From Myxococcales bacterium (GTDB lineage Bacteria; Myxococcota_A; Polyangia; Fen-1088): a stretch of DNA of 41,640 bases. How positions within the stretch are numbered: position 1 is the first letter of the stretch; every line of letters begins with the position of its first letter. Positions 39,754 through 41,640 of the stretch are shown one piece after another. Both the position numbers and the translations under genes were made by a program. The notes under the pieces were generated by a model, which saw only the letters and a list, made by a program, of their open reading frames with translations, did no database searches and was not told the DNA's origin. The DNA lies in NCBI GenBank assembly GCA_003158455.1, contig PMJO01000125.1, positions 1-41,640 on the forward strand, written 5' to 3'.

Positions 39754-41064
39754 CTACGCAATCGGCGCCGGCTGCTTGACGAGTTTCGCCTCGGCCCCCG
39801 CCTCCGCCTCGGCGAACAATTCGGCGCGGCCTTGGCTCGAGACGCCCACGCCCATATTGTAGCCTTCCTCGCCATGCAGGTGGATGTCGAGGCCTTCGTG
39901 TTCCTTCTCGGCATCCACGCGCAGGCCGACCAGGGCGTTGACCAGCTTGAGCAACACGAATGTGCCCACGACTGCATAGCCGATGCCCGCCGCCACAGCC
40001 AGCAGTTGCTTGCCCAAGAAGGATGCGTTCCCGGCCAAGAGGCCGTCGGCGCCGGCCGGATTCCAAACCCGCAGGGCGAACACACCCAGCAGGATGGAAC
40101 CAACTGCGCCGCCAATTCCGTGAACCCCGAATGCGTCTAGGGTGTCGTCATACCCGAGCCTACCCTTGAGCATGACGGCGCCGTAACAAGCCAAGCCCGC
40201 GGCAGCACCGATGGCCAGCGCACCCATGGGTCCGACGAAGCCCGAAGCCGGCGTCACCGTGGCCAGTCCAGCAATGAAACCCGATGCAAATCCCAAGGCC
40301 GACGCCTTGCCATAACGGGCGAGGTCCACCACCAGCCACACCATGCCGCCCATAGCCGCGGCCAGTTGCGAATTCACGAGCGCCAGCACAGCTACACCCG
40401 AGGCGGCCAGGGCGCTTCCTCCGTTGAAACCGAACCAGCCGAACCAAAGCAAACCGGCGCCCAGCAAAACCATGGTCAGGTTGTGGGGCAGAATGCGCTC
40501 GCGCGGGTAACCCAGGCGTTTGCCGAGCACCAGAGCAAACACCAGCGCAGAGAAGCCCGAGCTGACATGCACCACGATGCCGCCGGCAAAATCGAGCGCG
40601 CCCAACTTCTGCAGCCAGCCGCCGTCAGCCCACAGCCAGTGGGCCAGCGGATCATAGATGAAGGTGGCCCACAGCAGAGTGAAGAGAACATAGGCCGAGA
40701 ACTTTAGCCGCTCGGCGAATGCGCCGGAGATCAAGGCCGGCGTGATGATGGCGAACATCATCTGATAGGCCATGAAAAGCAGGTGAGGCACCGTCATGCC
40801 CGGCCGCGGCTCCAGTCCCACCCCACGCAAGAACGCGAACGACAACCCGCCGATGACCCCGCCCTGGTCAGGCCCGAACGCCAGCGAGTAACCGAACGCC
40901 ACCCACTGCAGGGTAATCAACCCCATGGCGAGAAAGCTGTGCATGTAGGTCGACAGCACATTCTTGGGCCGTACCAACCCGCCATAGAAGAGGGCCAGGC
41001 CAGGCACCATGAGGAGGACGAGAGCGGTTGAAATTAGTAGCCATGCGGTATCGCCGGTGTTCAT
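39754..41064 (-). CDS. amt: ammonium transporter Amt
   Basis: The protein has 436 residues and 11 expected membrane segments. Amt channels ammonium across the inner membrane and normally trimerises. MNTGDTAWLLISTALVLLMV is the family N-terminus and FYGGLVR follows. The conserved twin pore His lie in GGIVVHVSSG and DAFGVHGIGG. A C-terminal tail of about 35 residues after the Gly-rich end is rich in Glu/Ala. The ATG at 41064 is favoured over a start 54 codons upstream, which adds non-membrane sequence. No P-II gene (glnK) and no clear sigma-54 promoter are visible in the 222 nt upstream, which contain only a small CGGCA-CGA-TGCCG hairpin (about 41228-41240). Confidence 0.95.
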   Translation of the reverse strand: MNTGDTAWLLISTALVLLMVPGLALFYGGLVRPKNVLSTYMHSFLAMGLITLQWVAFGYSLAFGPDQGGVIGGLSFAFLRGVGLEPRPGMTVPHLLFMAYQMMFAIITPALISGAFAERLKFSAYVLFTLLWATFIYDPLAHWLWADGGWLQKLGALDFAGGIVVHVSSGFSALVFALVLGKRLGYPRERILPHNLTMVLLGAGLLWFGWFGFNGGSALAASGVAVLALVNSQLAAAMGGMVWLVVDLARYGKASALGFASGFIAGLATVTPASGFVGPMGALAIGAAAGLACYGAVMLKGRLGYDDTLDAFGVHGIGGAVGSILLGVFALRVWNPAGADGLLAGNASFLGKQLLAVAAGIGYAVVGTFVLLKLVNALVGLRVDAEKEHEGLDIHLHGEEGYNMGVGVSSQGRAELFAEAEAGAEAKLVKQPAPIA

Positions 41065-41286
41065 GTCCGCCAGGTTGCCAATCCCTGAATTCCAAGAAAA
41101 GTCCGGGTTGCGTCGGCAAGAGAGAATTTGCGCCGCCGAGACACCGAAGAAACCCAAACGTGCCCGGGAATATACGTGGCCGAAACACAGGGCGCGGCAA
41201 CTCGCCCCGCGCCGCGCTGCCGACACGGCATCGTGCCGCGCGGGTGGCTCCCGGCCCCGACCCCAATCCTGTTGCGATCGCCAAGC

Positions 41287-41640
41287 TCACGGCGAGCCGA
41301 CCATCGTCACTCCCCCGCAGGTGGATTGTTTCCACTGATTGTCGCCCCAGCAGGCGACGCTGCCGTCGGTCACCACCGCGCAGGTGTGGTTGTAGCCTGC
41401 GCTGACGAAGGTGAACGTGCCCGAAGGTGGCGTGGCCTTGCTGTAGCCGTTGCTGCCCCAGCACGCTATCGCACCATCAATCTTCAGCCCGCAAGTGTGG
41501 GAGTCGCCCGCACTGACCGACGCGAACTTCCCCGAAGGTGGCGTGGCCTGGCCAAATGAATTGTCGCCCCAGCAGGCTGCAGTCCCATCGCTCTTCACCC
41601 CGCAGGTGTGAGTTCCGCCCGCACTGACCGACGCGAAGGT
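41287..41640 (-). CDS. RCC1-like repeat protein (C-terminal fragment)
   Basis: The gene runs off the right edge; the last 117 codons are in the window, counted from the stop at 41287. It consists of 37-residue (111-bp) repeats of the pattern F-x-S-V-S-A-G-x-x-H-T-C-G, then D-G-x-x-A-C-W-G-D/S-N, then A-T-P-P-S-G. This matches the RCC1 beta-propeller blade motif with a Cys pair in each blade. Such secreted propellers bind proteins. The visible copies are about 70 percent alike and the last is diverged. Its start, and any signal peptide, are beyond the window. Confidence 0.8.
   Translation of the reverse strand, partial: TFASVSAGGTHTCGVKSDGTAACWGDNSFGQATPPSGKFASVSAGDSHTCGLKIDGAIACWGSNGYSKATPPSGTFTFVSAGYNHTCAVVTDGSVACWGDNQWKQSTCGGVTMVGSP

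Noticed and set aside
41065-41226. Extended amt start 54 codons upstream
   Set aside because: The extra residues are Arg/Ser-rich and unlike Amt; the ATG at 41064 gives the usual N-terminus.
41065-41286. Sigma-54 promoter or P-II gene upstream of amt
   Set aside because: No good TGGCAC-N5-TTGC match on the minus strand and no glnK-like coding sequence in the gap; only a weak AT patch (TATATT at about 41170) and a small hairpin.

Overview
The window reads as a piece of a high-GC myxobacterial (Myxococcota) chromosome, with genes packed on both strands and short intergenic gaps. Several family-level markers point there. A matrixin-type protease ends in a MYXO-CTERM-like tail (a Gly-Cys-Ser, one hydrophobic helix, then four Arg). 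Two tandem outer-membrane beta-barrels resemble those of myxobacteria, and a small ribbon-helix-helix protein resembles a delta-proteobacterial family. There is a Ser/Thr kinase fused to a sigma-54 activator, many lipoproteins and a GH6 cellulase. The genus cannot be named from the sequence alone. No rRNA, tRNA, CRISPR array or intact insertion sequence was found.

Layout. 1-5.6 kb: the start of a ferredoxin gene, then smc (minus) and ftsY (plus), divergent around a block of phased GTGAC repeats. 5.7-7.7 kb: two paralogous outer-membrane beta-barrel proteins and a small RHH-like protein. 7.7-17.8 kb, minus strand: a stepwise cluster transcribed from 17.8 kb downwards. It encodes a HARE-HTH protein with a degenerate Mrr-like domain, lipB, an ATP-grasp ligase overlapping lipB by 4 nt, and a HEAT-repeat lipoprotein. 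After a 90-nt gap with a promoter come a 1686-residue kinase/ATPase/TPR/GAF/sigma-54-activator fusion and a small secreted protein. 17.9-22.6 kb, plus strand: a D-Ala-D-Ala-ligase-fold protein lacking key catalytic residues, an AsmA-like/GT51 peptidoglycan glycosyltransferase fusion, a small secreted protein and the matrixin protease. The protease gene overlaps, tail to tail, a lipoprotein with carboxypeptidase-regulatory-like repeats.

24.1-31.9 kb: mostly housekeeping genes, namely rpmB (zinc-binding type), ridA, a DciA/DUF721-like gene, trpB-trpA, qor, hemE and hemH. Among them are a tyrosine-recombinase remnant, a repeat-bearing lipoprotein and a small protein with a duplicated four-Cys motif. 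31.9-41.6 kb: cell-envelope genes. These are a translationally coupled PEGA/TPR protein and FG-GAP lipoprotein pair, a GT4 glycosyltransferase, a Pro/Ala-rich membrane protein coupled by an ATGA overlap to a PMT-type glycosyltransferase, a GH6 cellulase lipoprotein, an Amt ammonium transporter and an RCC1-like repeat protein running off the end. A roughly 115-nt imperfect inverted repeat resembling a MITE or REP lies between the cellulase and amt.

Functionally, the accessory content centres on the cell envelope (barrels, lipoproteins, wall glycosyltransferase, protein glycosylation) and on signalling. The most unusual stretch is 8-21 kb, where a giant kinase/sigma-54 activator, a HARE/dead-nuclease protein, two ATP-grasp proteins (one apparently inactive) and an AsmA-GT51 fusion lie side by side. 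That these form one system is inference only.
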